64,000 bases of DNA from Magnaporthiopsis rhizophila (Eukaryota > Ascomycota > Sordariomycetes > Magnaporthales > Magnaporthaceae), in NCBI GenBank assembly GCA_003049465.1, contig PYSS01000015.1, forward strand, positions 324,807 through 388,806. Direction: 5' to 3'. Positions 1-11,004 of the stretch are shown here, piece after piece. The notes below the pieces were generated by a model, which was not told the DNA's origin, ran no database searches, and saw only the letters and a program-made list of their open reading frames with translations. Numbering within the stretch: position 1 is the first letter of the stretch; each line of letters begins with the position of its first letter. The position numbers were made by a program, and so were the translations under genes.

Positions 1-2806
1 GCCAACGCACCACGAGCTGGACAATGAGGCCCTTAAGACGTGGGTCTACCCGATGAACCTGGGGGCCATCCGTGACTACCAGTTCAGTATCGTCAAGAAC
101 GGGCTGTTCAGCAATACCCTGGTGGCACTCCCGACCGGTCTCGGCAAGACTTTCATCGCCGCAACCGTCATGCTCAACTACTTCCGCTGGGCGCGCAACG
201 CGAAGATTGTCTTTGTCGCTCCAACCAAGCCTTTGGCGTCCCAGCAGGTGGAAGCATGCCTAAACATCGCGGGGATCCCGCGCTCGGCGGCCTCTCTGCT
301 TACGGGCGAGGTCAAACCTGCACTGCGCGAGGAAGAGTGGGAGTGTAGACGACTCTTCTTTATGACGCCGCAGACGCTCATGAACGATCTTTCAAAGGGA
401 TATGCGGACCCCAAGAAGATCGTGCTGCTGGTTGTGGACGAGGCCCACCGCGCTACCGGCGACTACGCCTACGTCAAGGTCATCGACTTCATCCGCCGCT
501 TCTCCAAGAGCTTCCGTGTGCTCGCACTTACCGCCACTCCTGGCTCGACCGTCGAGGGCGTGCAGGCCGTGATCGACAATCTCGGGGTGTCTCATGTCGA
601 GATCAGGACCGAGGAATCCATCGATATACGGAGCTACGTCCATTCGCGCGAGATCGACCGTGTTGTTCTGGAGCCGTCTGACGAGATGCTGCGGCTGAGC
701 GAGCTATTCTCCCAGGCGCTCAAGCCGCTCACGACCAAGATCAGTCAGATGAACATATACTACGGCCGCGACCCCTTGTCCATCACTACGTACGGCCTTA
801 TGAAGGCCCGACAGGACTGGCTCAACGGCGCCGGCCGGCATGCGAACCAGGGGACCAAGATGATGCTCATGGCCATCTTCACCATCCTCCAGGGCCTGGC
901 CCACGCTATCAAGTTGCTCAACTTCCACGGCATCAGACCCTTCTACGACAGTTTGGCCGCCTTTAGGGCCGAGACAGAGGAGAAGGGGCAGAAGGGATCC
1001 AAATACAAGCGCCAGATTCTCGCAGACCCTGGCTTCCAGGAGATGATGGACATAGCGTCCAACTGGTTGAAACTGCCAGACTTTGTCGGCCACCCCAAGC
1101 TGACGCATCTCTGCGACACACTGCTCAATCATTTCATGGACGCGGGCGAAGGCTCCAGCACCCGCGTGATAGTTTTTAGCGAGTACCGAGACAGCGCCGA
1201 GGAGATCGTGCGGGTGCTCAACACGCACAAGCCCATGGTCAACGCCTCCCTCTTTGTCGGGCAGGCCGACTCGAAAAAGAGCGAGGGCATGAAGCAGAAG
1301 CAGCAGATTGAGACGATTGAAAAGTTCAGGAGCGGGACCTTCAACGTCCTGGTTGCTACATCCATTGGCGAGGAGGGACTCGACATTGGCCAGGTCGACC
1401 TCATCATATGCTACGACGCCTCATCGTCACCCATCCGGATGCTCCAGCGCATGGGGCGGACGGGCCGCAAGAGGGCAGGCAAGATCACACTGCTCCTCAT
1501 GAAAGGCAGAGAGGAAGACAAGTACAACCAGGCGCAGGACAACTACGAGAAGATGCAGCAGCTCATCTGCGAGGGCAGCAGGTTCAACTTTCGGTACGAC
1601 CTGTCCTCCAGGATCGTTCCTAGAGACGTGAAGCCCGAGGTCGACAAACGAGTCGTCGAGATTCCCATCGAGAATACCCAGAACACCTCGCTGCCGGAAC
1701 CGAAGAGCCGGGCCGCTCGTGGCAAGAAACCTAGCAAGAAGAAGTTCAACATGCCCGATGGCGTGCAGACGGGCTTCACGTTGGCATCCATGCTTGGGAA
1801 GGTGACGGGTGCACCGCAAAAGCAACCCACGCAGGCAAAGACGGCCTTCAAAGCCGTGGCCCAGAATCCCGAGCAGCCGAAGGAGGAAGACGATCTAGCC
1901 CCGATCCCAAAGCTTGAGAATGTTCTCCTGAACAGCAGGCAGGTATCCGAGCTCGACAGGCAGTACAGAAATCTCCCCTTTAACCAAAAACACATCGAGG
2001 AGATAAGTATGCCGAGCCTGACCGCCCATCCGACGCTGCAGCGGACCTTGCGGCCCAGTGTCCATCTCAAGCACGGGTCGTATACCAGGCGCTGTGTAAG
2101 GCTGTTCAAAAAGCTGTCTGAGCCCCGGGGCCAACCGAGCGAGAAGATGGCATCCAACTGCTATCTCGACATTCCGGTGCCGCCCTTTGGTGACGAGCCT
2201 GGGGCGTCCCTGGGCAACAAGCGCGCCTCGCCACCAGAGTCCTGCAATGCTGAGCAACAGCCACCAAAACGGCGGAAGCCATCCCCGAAGCCGAAGGTTA
2301 GCGCCGTATCGGAATATCTATCTGACGCCGACGACACGCCGCTCCAAGAAGACTTTAGCGACGACGACCTGGCCTCATTCATTTCGTACGGCGAGGAGAA
2401 TGGGCAGGCACAAGCCGCAAGCGCGTCAAGCCTGAGCACAGGTGACGGCTTTGACCTTACAGCGCCCTCCCGCAAAGCTTCGTCCGGACAGTCGGCAGCA
2501 GCACCGCCTAGGGGGCGGGCGGTGTCGTCTTTCGCATCCTCCGTGGCGTCGACACTGCCGGCTGCTGCATCCAGGCCTTACTTTGTCCCTGCCGAACTCC
2601 CCGGCACCCAGCCGAGTGAGGACGACGACGTACCGCCACTCGAGACGCTTATCGGGGGGAGCTCGAGGCGGAAACAGTCCACTGCACAAGACGGCCCGGC
2701 GCATGGAGGGAGTAGCAACGGACGCGATAGCAGTGGCGGCGGACAGGGGCGGCAGAATAAGCGCAGAGCCCGTAGACCATTCCTGCCAGACAGCGAGAGT
2801 GACTGA
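1..2806 (+). CDS. MPH1: ATP-dependent DNA helicase MPH1 (FANCM family), 5' partial
   Basis: This is the C-terminal part of the FANCM/Mph1 superfamily 2 DNA helicase, which remodels replication forks and D-loops in the nucleus. The frame is already open at base 2 and reads a family-typical PTHHELD...TWVYP stretch before the first ATG at 53, so that ATG is internal and the true start lies outside the window. Visible motifs are Walker A ALPTGLGKT, the DEAH box VDEAHRATGDY, motif III LTATPGS, the C-terminal helicase motif VATSIGEEGLD and motif VI QRMGRTGR. About 934 residues are visible and family members are usually about 1,100, so roughly 150-200 residues are missing. The C-terminal third is low-complexity, acidic and Ser-rich and ends SESD, as is usual for fungal Mph1. 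No intron is needed in the visible part. Confidence 0.95.
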   Translation, partial: PTHHELDNEALKTWVYPMNLGAIRDYQFSIVKNGLFSNTLVALPTGLGKTFIAATVMLNYFRWARNAKIVFVAPTKPLASQQVEACLNIAGIPRSAASLLTGEVKPALREEEWECRRLFFMTPQTLMNDLSKGYADPKKIVLLVVDEAHRATGDYAYVKVIDFIRRFSKSFRVLALTATPGSTVEGVQAVIDNLGVSHVEIRTEESIDIRSYVHSREIDRVVLEPSDEMLRLSELFSQALKPLTTKISQMNIYYGRDPLSITTYGLMKARQDWLNGAGRHANQGTKMMLMAIFTILQGLAHAIKLLNFHGIRPFYDSLAAFRAETEEKGQKGSKYKRQILADPGFQEMMDIASNWLKLPDFVGHPKLTHLCDTLLNHFMDAGEGSSTRVIVFSEYRDSAEEIVRVLNTHKPMVNASLFVGQADSKKSEGMKQKQQIETIEKFRSGTFNVLVATSIGEEGLDIGQVDLIICYDASSSPIRMLQRMGRTGRKRAGKITLLLMKGREEDKYNQAQDNYEKMQQLICEGSRFNFRYDLSSRIVPRDVKPEVDKRVVEIPIENTQNTSLPEPKSRAARGKKPSKKKFNMPDGVQTGFTLASMLGKVTGAPQKQPTQAKTAFKAVAQNPEQPKEEDDLAPIPKLENVLLNSRQVSELDRQYRNLPFNQKHIEEISMPSLTAHPTLQRTLRPSVHLKHGSYTRRCVRLFKKLSEPRGQPSEKMASNCYLDIPVPPFGDEPGASLGNKRASPPESCNAEQQPPKRRKPSPKPKVSAVSEYLSDADDTPLQEDFSDDDLASFISYGEENGQAQAASASSLSTGDGFDLTAPSRKASSGQSAAAPPRGRAVSSFASSVASTLPAAASRPYFVPAELPGTQPSEDDDVPPLETLIGGSSRRKQSTAQDGPAHGGSSNGRDSSGGGQGRQNKRRARRPFLPDSESD

Positions 2807-4735
2807 GCCGATTAGAGCACAGCGAATGTGTCGGGCGTAGTTGAAATAAGATCACTTATCAATCTATCTATCTAGGTACCTACCAACCTACCTATGTATA
2901 TACCCAACTGGCGCGATTACTGGTACATGTCCTTGGCCTACTACCTGACTTCAAACTCCGCCTATATCAGCCACGCTCGTCGGATTCCTCTCCGGAGCTG
3001 GATACCGGTGATTCATGGCTCCGCCGGCCTTTCTACCTGATTCTCAAATACCAAAGCTATATATGGATCATCTCTGTTGTCCAGCTTCAGGTCAGCGAAC
3101 GCCATTCCAGGCACGTGCATAGGGTTCCATGCAGCACTGGTAGATACGATGACGGAAGACAGAGGGGAGGGGAGTGATGTGATGTGTGGTGCAAAACAAG
3201 AAGCAGATCGATCTCTATCAGAAACCCGAGTTTAAAGCACTACGGCCTCCGCCCACCCTCCACCCGGGCCGCCAACGTCCCGCGAGCATATGACGATGCA
3301 GCGCGTTTTTTTCACCGCGGGAAGCGGCGGAGCCGGTCGACGGAGCCCAGCAGGTGGAGGGGGTGGCCGAGGGGGTTGTGTGTGGTGTGAGAGACACACA
3401 CACACAGACCCCGGAGGCAGTCTCAGACGGCTCTTCCTAAAATGTTTATATGTGGGTTGGACCTTGTAACGAGGCCCGGTTCATCATGAGATCTTGGGGG
3501 AGGGAGAGAGAGGTAAATGGGACGTAGGTACGGCACGGAATGGAGCCGTGTCGGGGAGACACAGACGAGGACGGAAGGAGATGGGCGAGGAGATGGGCGG
3601 GAGAAGGCGGCAGCGACGGGTTGCGAGCGGGACAGGAAACTCACAAGTTGCATTCGGCAGGCTGTCAGCGTCCTCATTCCCGGACCCGGGGTTTTTACCC
3701 TTTGATGCTGTCGCTTCTCTTCCTAGAGCGTCGGGTGTGTTACCGATTGCCATCTTCGGCCTTCGTCCAAAATCACGGAAGTTCCGAAAAGAAAAAGACA
3801 GACGAATGGTAAAATTTGAGCGCCGGAGGTGCCCACAGAGGCGGGGCGCGTCGGTTCGAGTGGAGCCTAGATTGAATCCACATGGGCTTTGGCACGTGCT
3901 CGACGTGGCTGGATGTCTCCACTGAGTGGGAACTTAAGGACCGTATCGCAGGTGAAAGAAGCGAACGCGCAATTATAGGTACGGCTTTTACAGTGATGTA
4001 TTGAATCTCCACGCATCTAGGTAGGCACCTATCTCTTTGTCTGTCTATCTCTCCTTTCTTTCATCAAACGGAGGAAGAAGTGCGGCCGAGCCAAGCACTC
4101 AGGTCAAGAATCCTCGCTGCTTCCAAGCCTGTTCGCCCTAGTTTTGCGCGGATTTGCCTGGCGCTTCTCGCTCTCACACCCGTCAACATCTGGCCGCCGG
4201 ACCGACAGTAGGTTCAGAACATAGGAGAAAACAGACGGCCTGGAGGAAACTCTTCCAACAGCAGTCGCACCATGGAATCTGGACAAATAGACAAAATCAG
4301 AGAGTTGGGTAGAGTAGAAAGTCGTGTAATAGAAGTTGGCTCCCCTTCTGACTGTTCTTTTTTTTTTTCTTTCTTTTTTTGGTTATCTTTCTGCATTGCC
4401 ACTTTCTCCAGTGGCCTTTTCGAAATAGTGAAACGTAGACCAGAGATTGATTGATAATGTGATCCAATGGAAAACAAAACACACTCAGCTCCAAGGTTCC
4501 GTCTTCAAATCTCCGCGTCATAACTCATTGCTGAACGCGACAAAAGTGAACATTAAAAAAAGAAGATGGAAAGAACGCACAAGTGAAAGATGGCACGCCA
4601 CCAGCCTGCAGCTAGAACTGTGGGAAGAGCCAATCACGCAACTTCACCGAAAATAACCAAAGAGGTTCTGTGGAAATGTGATGGATGCCACCAATCAGGA
4701 TAAAACCCCTTTGTCATCAGAGATTGTCATTACCC
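2807..4735. other. Intergenic, tail-to-tail MPH1 / zinc-finger gene
   Basis: About 1.9 kb between two convergent genes. It holds a TATC/ACCT-type simple tract with AGGTACCTAC at about 2859-2904 and a T-rich stretch near 4359-4380. Open frames here are short, show no recognisable family and look non-coding. It probably contains the two 3' UTRs. Confidence 0.6.
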
Positions 4736-7033
4736 TTAGTTGTGTGGGTACGACGCGTGATACTGGACGTTGTTACGCCAGTCTTGAAGGAGATCCTGGG
4801 ACGTTGGCTGTGAATACCCGGCTGCGATGCTGGGAATCTCACCAAACAGGGGCTGATACAGAGGCTCTTTGGCGAACTCGGTGGTAGGTGGAAACAAGCA
4901 GAAGTCGGGGCCCACCTGGCCATGGGTCGTGAAGTCATCAAAGCCTTCGTCAACCTCGGCAAGCGAGCTCGGGGTGAACAGCATGGCGTTGCCCTGGCCA
5001 ATGGGCGAAATGTGCGGGATAGGCTGCGTCTTGTTGAGCTCGGCCGCGGAGAAGGCGGCAAACTGCTGGGCCATCTCTTTGCTGAACGGGTTTGACGCCA
5101 GGGCAATCTGATGGACATTGGCGTTGTAGAGGTCCTCATAGTGCGTAAAATCGCCGCTGACGTCCTGGTACGAAGAATTGTCCATGCCGGAGTCGGTCGA
5201 CGGCGAGGCGTTGTCGATGGGAGAGAAGTCAATCTGAAGCTCATCGGGACGCAGGTCGGCGGCACCAAACTGGTCCTGTGCCATGTAGCCCGGAAACTCG
5301 ATTCCGTCATACACGCGCATTTGAGGCGGCGTCGCCACGCCAAAGCTGATCTCGCTGGTGGGCGTGGGCATGTTGTGCACCGGCGGCGTTGCGTGAGTGA
5401 CGCTGCCGGAGTGGCTCACGTTCTTTTTTCCGTTGGTCTTGGTTCGAACGTAGGTCCACCCGTGCGCCTTCTCCATGTGCTGCTTGCAGTTGCTCTCGCG
5501 CTTGGACTTGTACGGGCAGGGCTTGTACAGGCACTCATACATGGGAGGGGCCGAGGAGTGCTTGTCACTGAAATGGCGCTGCATCTCCTTCTCGGTGGGC
5601 CACCCGTACTCGTGGTACTTGCACGTTGGGACGGAGCACTTCCAAGGACGCGAGTGCGTCTTCTCGTGCTTAGTCAGATCGCAGGGCCGCTTGAACTCCT
5701 TGTTGCAGCCGGGCTCGCGGCACTTCTTGGGAGCATACTCCTCAGGGGGAGCGTTCTTCTTGCGACGGGCCATGGACCGTATGATCTCGTCGTCATCGGC
5801 GAGCTCCTGGCTAGCGGAGCGCTTAAACCTGATCGGGCTGTTGGGCTCGTCTTCCAGCTCGACGGGCTCGCCGGTGGCGATCGAAATAGCTTTGCCATTT
5901 CTAATCCGCACCAGCTCGGCGGGGCGCCCGTTGACGGAAATGCCGCCATGGAGCCTAACCTCGTCCTTTCTGTAAAGGTGGTCAGCGCGCTGATTACTGC
6001 TTTCAATAGGGAAGTGCGGGGTTACTGCGTACATATCGACATCCATGGCGTCGGTGCTGCCCGACTTCTTCTCGGCGATTTGCTGGGCGTAGTGGCGAAT
6101 CTGGTCGACGAGGTCGATAAAGTACCCGCTATTGTAGGGCGCGTCCTTGGGACGGCGCTGCTCGGGCTCGCTGAGAAGGGCGGCGGTTGCTTGAATGCAG
6201 CGAGCAGCTGAAAGGCAAAAGTCCAGGTAAAGCTTGGCAGCTTTGGTGACGCCCTTTAATAGAACCAACGGGTTAGCAACCATGCATTGTCCTGCAGCAA
6301 CCTCAGAGTTACTTACTTGGGCAGTCAGCAGAAGCGTCTTTTCGACGTCCCGCAGGCAGATGATTTGTTTGGACGAGATCTTTCTTGGGCATTCAAGAAC
6401 GACGTGGTGGAAGTCCTTGAACGACGAGTTGGCAAGCAGAGGCTTGAGCGTGTGCTCGTAGATGCGGCTAGTCGCACGAGCGCTCAAGCCGGGAAGGCTC
6501 TCGGAAGTGGTAGTGGATGCGGCGGATCTGGTGACGGCCGACGTCTTGACGCTGACCTTCTGGGGAGAAGTGTCGGCGACGACAGAGCGCTTCTCCTTGG
6601 TCGAAGCAATGGAGGTGCCGATGCCGCTGTCACTGTGGCCGCGGCTCGAGCAACGGTTCGGGCGAGGCCGCAGGACTCGGCGCTCGACCCCCATGTCCTT
6701 GCCAATGAGGGTTGGCGAGAGGAGACCCATCGGGATGGGGAAGCTGTTGTCGCGCAAGGTCTTCTTGGGCGACGAGGTGCTATCCGTCGCGGCCGAGAGG
6801 GCCTTGTCGATGTCGCCGAGGGTCAGGGCAACACGACGACGATGAGCATCAATGACATCGTCAAGGTTTGTCTGCGACCGACGCGGCAGGGAGGGAGGGA
6901 TAAAGACGGCAGACTCGGGGCTTTCGGGACTCGTGGGAGAGTGGAAGGTGGCACCTTTCCTCAGGACCACGTTGGTCTTAAGGGTGAGGGCAGAGTCCGG
7001 ACGAGTCATCGGGGTCCTTCGAGGATTCGACAT
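4736..7033 (-). CDS. C2H2 zinc-finger transcription factor, one in-frame intron
   Basis: Predicted nuclear DNA-binding regulator. Proposed exons are 7033-6317 and 6253-4736, giving 744 aa. The 63-bp intron (6316-6254) has donor GTAAGT, branch TGCTAAC and a 3' AAG; it is a multiple of three without a stop, so an unspliced reading gives 765 aa with 21 extra residues after LLTAQ. Three consecutive C2H2 fingers lie at roughly residues 414-502 of the spliced protein: CREPGCNKEF...HEKTH, CSVPTC...HFSDKH and CLYKPC...HMEKAH, followed by a basic stretch. The N-terminal 200 residues are Ser/Thr/Pro-rich, a helical region follows the intron (about residues 235-320), and the tail is acidic and could be activating. 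I recognise the architecture as a fungal C2H2 regulator but cannot assign a named orthologue. Its 5' side is unusually long and gene-poor. Confidence 0.85.
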   Translation of the reverse strand: MSNPRRTPMTRPDSALTLKTNVVLRKGATFHSPTSPESPESAVFIPPSLPRRSQTNLDDVIDAHRRRVALTLGDIDKALSAATDSTSSPKKTLRDNSFPIPMGLLSPTLIGKDMGVERRVLRPRPNRCSSRGHSDSGIGTSIASTKEKRSVVADTSPQKVSVKTSAVTRSAASTTTSESLPGLSARATSRIYEHTLKPLLANSSFKDFHHVVLECPRKISSKQIICLRDVEKTLLLTAQVSNSEVAAGQCMVANPLVLLKGVTKAAKLYLDFCLSAARCIQATAALLSEPEQRRPKDAPYNSGYFIDLVDQIRHYAQQIAEKKSGSTDAMDVDMYAVTPHFPIESSNQRADHLYRKDEVRLHGGISVNGRPAELVRIRNGKAISIATGEPVELEDEPNSPIRFKRSASQELADDDEIIRSMARRKKNAPPEEYAPKKCREPGCNKEFKRPCDLTKHEKTHSRPWKCSVPTCKYHEYGWPTEKEMQRHFSDKHSSAPPMYECLYKPCPYKSKRESNCKQHMEKAHGWTYVRTKTNGKKNVSHSGSVTHATPPVHNMPTPTSEISFGVATPPQMRVYDGIEFPGYMAQDQFGAADLRPDELQIDFSPIDNASPSTDSGMDNSSYQDVSGDFTHYEDLYNANVHQIALASNPFSKEMAQQFAAFSAAELNKTQPIPHISPIGQGNAMLFTPSSLAEVDEGFDDFTTHGQVGPDFCLFPPTTEFAKEPLYQPLFGEIPSIAAGYSQPTSQDLLQDWRNNVQYHASYPHN

Positions 7034-7120
7034 GTTGGCGGTTCGAGTGCGGGGTGGGCACCACGCAAGCCAGTCGAGGACGAGGAGAGGACTGGACGTC
7101 GTGGGAAACGGCAGGTTAGC

Positions 7121-7207
7121 TTAGGTCCGCATAGGACTCTTGACCTCATAAGGCTGAGGCCCGGAGCTATGAGTCACCGAGTGTGTTCGGCAGCCCCCCT
7201 GATGCAT
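7121..7207 (-). promoter_or_regulatory. Possible 28-codon upstream ORF of the zinc-finger gene
   Basis: An ATG at 7207 opens a 28-codon frame that stops with TAA at 7121, 87 bases before the main ATG at 7033. If the transcript starts upstream of 7207 this would be a uORF able to dampen translation. No transcription start can be placed from sequence alone. Confidence 0.3.
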
Positions 7208-9198
7208 GCAACGAACACCAGTTCGATGCGACAAGACGGAGCGTGACGGCTCGATCCCAGCCGGGATTGGCCCTCATCACTCTGCTTGTAATGCGGCGAA
7301 AGGGCAAGAGGAACTGACTCCCGTCCTTGTGGAGAGGAAGACGGGAAGGAGAAACAAAGAATGGTCTCTTACAATTTTTGTTGTGGTGGGTGGGCGAGCG
7401 GCGACGGCCTGTCCAGGACCAAGCTCCGACTTGACGCGTGTCGGAGGTAGGTCTATTCCCAGGCCGGGCTCAGGAAAATAGGATGACAAAACTGCAAATA
7501 GACTCGGGGCCTCGAGTATCGTCTGCGCAGATGCGGATAATTGATTTGGACAAGTGTGACGTTGGGCGTTGGTGTTGCGAGGAAGGGCAAGATGCGAAAA
7601 AAGGCGAGAGCCGTTGCGGCTCGGGGTGGCACTCAATGAGATATACCAAGGGAGGGTCGGAAAAGGCGGGGAGAACAAGAACGACCGTCGAGGGGTGCAC
7701 GGCAAGCACAACGCAGAGTACGCTAGACAGTAAGTGCACGCGGTTCCAAGGGCGGCCTCAGGAGCAGAGCAACATGGAAAAAAAGGGGAGAGGGGATGAC
7801 GAAGATGAGTGAGATGGAGGAGCGGGTGGAAGACGGTGGAGAGGAGACGGGTACGAGGCCGATTAGAAAGGGCCGTTGGTGAACGCGCCGGTCAAGATGG
7901 CTGCCTAAAATCCAGCCCAAAGCGGGATAGCGCAAGTGCTTCGCCCCCCGGCCATCCGAATCCTCCTTGGTGGGTCCCCATGCAAGTTGGTGCGGCCAAA
8001 TGTCACCATGGCCGCAAATTGAGGCTCAACAGGCGCAAGGAGTACCTGCCAGAGGGGCAGTCCAACACGCCCTGAGCCATCTTGAGTCCTGAGATCAAGG
8101 GGCCTCCGTCGTGGTTGGGATCACGGCCCGATCCCAGCGCGGGAACAAACGTGCCCTCGAGGCCGTTCACCCAAGGACCCAACCGATGACGAGACCCCTT
8201 GAACAAGTTTTCGATTTTCCTTTCTAATTTTAAGTATCTCGAGATTTCGAGGTCTCGTTACACGGAGTCGAAATCGAGGGCATCTTGGGCGGCAAACAGA
8301 ACGGCGAGCATATTTTGACGAGAGGCGGGAAAGCATGGAAGTCACTGCTTACCAGCCCCATCTTTTGCTGACAGCTCCAGCCCGCCCTCCCCCTGTCTTG
8401 CACACCCAACCCTTGCAGTGGACAACCAACCAATCCCCGTTCTCGCACGGGGAGACAGGAAAGAAATGGAGAGCGCAAAGGCCGGAACAAAGACTGCAGG
8501 TATTCACGCACTCACTCTCTGCGCAGGTGATGTCTCAGTTCAGAGCCGCACCCTTGCCGTCCGGCTACTGTAGCCGTATCCCCCTGCCACCCTACCAATG
8601 TACCTACATGTCTGCGTGCGCACACGAAGAGAGGTGGCAGGTAAACAAACAAACGATCCAACATGGTCCACCGAGCGCTTCGGTGACCGTTAAACAGAGT
8701 GATGCGGAATCCCATCATGGCCGTGTCCTCGGATGGGCGTCCGAGACCCAGTCCGAGCTGTGCTCGCCGCTGCTGCTATTATTGTTAGGAGGAATGTCCC
8801 GGCTGGTTTTCAGCCAGAATTAAAGGTTTTTGGCTTATCTGCTCAGCCATCGAGAAATCACACCAAGCAAAGTGGCTGTTCTGACGGCCCTTGTGGGGGC
8901 ACTTTTGAGGTCCACGCGGGATTCCGGTTCCCCGCCAATCAGATTTGGACTAGCTGGTGATGTTTGTGGCCAGATGAGTTGAGGCCAGCACAACGGCCCA
9001 CTGCACAGCCATTCAATGGTCTGGGGGAGATTGACGGACCGTGAGCCATTGACCAGACGCTTTTATTCCTTTCCCGCTCCACGATGTATGTATAATAATA
9101 AAGGAATCGGGCTGCGGAAGGGAAGAGATGGCGCCCTCTTCGCCACACAGGGTGAAACAAAGAACACAGCACAGGCGAGTTTCAATTACTGTAAATCC

Positions 9199-9227
9199 CA
9201 CAGCACAGCACAGCACAGCACAGCACA
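9199..9227 (+). repeat. (CACAG)n pentanucleotide microsatellite
   Basis: Five perfect CACAG units followed by CACA. It lies in non-coding DNA upstream of the zinc-finger gene. Confidence 0.9.
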
Positions 9228-10381
9228 AACGCGCAGCAGGACTATCCTTTGGACAGTTTTGCGGAGGACCTCGTAGGGCTGGCTGGGTTGAGGAGACAAC
9301 CAGCGACCAATGGATTTGATTCGACCGAGTCCGACGCGAGGCGTTTCTTGGCTCGAGTCAGTCGGTCAGTTTATGACTGCACGATGGCATTCCTAGACGA
9401 CGATCTCCGGGCTAAAATCAAGTCCAGCCGCTACACCTGCAGCCGCCAGTCACGCCCTTTGAAACGCGCTGGGCCATGCGCGCGGAGAGTGTTGTCCTCA
9501 TGCCCCTCCCCTCTCCGTCTCCCCCTCCCTCCGGCTGCACGTAACTCGCAGTCGCCGACACTTGTCCCATTCATGAGAGCTTCCGTAATCAGCCGCATCA
9601 CCTGGCCAATAGGATGCAAGAGAATCGGGGAGCCTGAGAACGTAGCCATTTGTGTCGCGCGAGACGAAAAAAAAAAAAAAAACACTGCAGCCTGAAGCCC
9701 AAGGCGTGGCGGCCTCCTTACTGTCCTGCATGTGCCACCCAGCCCGACCTGCATAATATTGGGGCTGATAGATTGCCGTGATGAAATATTCGCTGATGTC
9801 GTCTGTCGTTGTCACCTCTCTCTCCACCTGTTCGATTGCAATTTTGGCGGTTGAGTGGAGCGAATTTGGTTGGGCATTGAGATGTGAGCTCGTTTGGGTG
9901 CTGGTGCTGAAGTGGAGTCTATTCCGCGTCGATGCATGTCTTAGACATGACGGGACATCTGGAACACGCAGACCTACGTAGCTACCTACCTTACATTCGG
10001 CCACTTTCATGGGAGTTTTGCCAACAACCTCTCACGTGCCTCCATAATCACTACTGGTTACTTTTTTTTAGATGAAAAAAAAAAAAAATTCATTCTTGAT
10101 TTTTTTTTTGGCTCCTTGGCTGCCACTTATCTCTGTCGTATGCATAGACGAGTAGCCAAGAGCAGAACTTTATCAAGTTACCGAGTTCACCATCGCGCCG
10201 ACCCCTCCAAAGGCGTCAAGCTAGTTTGCTACCATGACTGCTACTCGCCTCCGTGTTGCATCCAGCTCGAGGGGTTCGGGTCCGGCGTCGTAGCCTGGCA
10301 CACGTGGTTGGGGTCGGCGGGGCCAGTCCAGCTCGTGAAATATTGCATCCCCGGGGGCTGGAACCAGTGATCCTCCCTGCG

Positions 10382-10522
10382 CTACTGCCAGTGCTCGATG
10401 TTGAAGAGGGAGAGAAAGCGCCAGGATCTACCGTGCAGACGCCGTTCCTCGGCCTCCCAAACATGGCAGCGGGTGATCTCGCCGTGGCCGCACATTCTGC
10501 AGAAGAATACTTTCTCGCACAT
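10382..10522 (-). CDS. Small cysteine-rich ORF, 46 aa, CxxCGH motif
   Basis: A short ORF with ATG at 10522 and TAG at 10384-10382. It encodes 46 residues with cysteines at positions 2, 8, 11 and 19 and histidines at 13 and 20, including the motif FCRMCGHGE. That CxxCGH pattern recalls a loose class of small fungal cysteine-rich proteins that start with MC and may bind zinc; this is resemblance, not an assignment. Upstream on the same strand are a TATATAAG box (10661-10654), a CA-rich leader resembling fungal 5' UTRs and the start context CCATCATG. A GTAGCG at the stop (CA|GTAGCG) could be a splice donor that extends the protein. No function can be given. Confidence 0.45.
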   Translation of the reverse strand: MCEKVFFCRMCGHGEITRCHVWEAEERRLHGRSWRFLSLFNIEHWQ

Positions 10523-10653
10523 GATGGAGGCAGTTGGTTGGGTTGGTCCTCCAAGCGATGTGTTTTGCGGCTTTGGGTTGCTTCTTTTTTTGCGTCGGTG
10601 GTGGTGGTAGTTGTATGGTGTGATCTCGTCGGCAAGGTTCTGTCCGTACCTGC

Positions 10654-10661
10654 CTTATATA
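10654..10661 (-). promoter_or_regulatory. TATA box (TATATAAG) of the small Cys-rich ORF
   Basis: A perfect TATATAAG on the minus strand, about 130 bases before the ATG at 10522. It is followed by a CA-rich putative leader. Confidence 0.5.
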
Positions 10662-10996
10662 TGTCAAGAAGCCGTTTCCACCGGCCGCCTGTTTCTCCTC
10701 CTTCAAAGGATCATCTATTCTAGAAGATGCTCTTTTACTAGGCCCTTGTTACCTCTGTCCAAATGCAAGACCATATATCCTCGTAAGCTCTTAGCTGGGC
10801 GTGTGTCGTCCTTTGTCTTTCCGTATCAACCGCCTTTGTTGCCCAACAAAAATTCATAATGGTACAAGGGACAGTAAACACCAAACTGGGACAGGCTCGT
10901 ACGTAAATGATATACTGTCAGTTTTCATGAGCGGTGCCATCATGTATAACAAAGGCACCCGCAGGAACATAACACACAGCGGGCTGCCCAGTGTCA

Positions 10997-11004
10997 TATA
11001 TAAG
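10997..11004 (+). promoter_or_regulatory. TATA box (TATATAAG) of the 377-aa ORF
   Basis: A perfect TATATAAG, 45 bases before the ATG at 11049. The spacing implies a very short leader. Confidence 0.5.

Larger units (their letters stand above)
7034..10381. other. Long gene-poor 5' region of the zinc-finger gene
   Basis: About 3.3 kb with no reading frame that resembles a protein family on either strand. It contains a (CACAG)5 repeat, an A17 run at 9666-9682, an A14 run at 10075-10088 and T runs near 10062 and 10101. Fungal regulator genes often have long promoters and leaders, which is the simplest reading. Confidence 0.5.

Noticed and set aside
3820..3880. tRNA-like GGTTCGAGT pattern
   Set aside because: No acceptor or anticodon stem could be built; the same applies to a GTTCAAGTCC near 23870.
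5111..6211. 366-codon plus-strand frame opposite the zinc-finger gene
   Set aside because: Composition shadow of the GC-rich coding strand; no domain, and the opposite strand encodes three clear C2H2 fingers.
6287..7246. 319-codon plus-strand frame
   Set aside because: Also antisense to the zinc-finger gene and crosses its start and leader; Arg/Gly-rich shadow.
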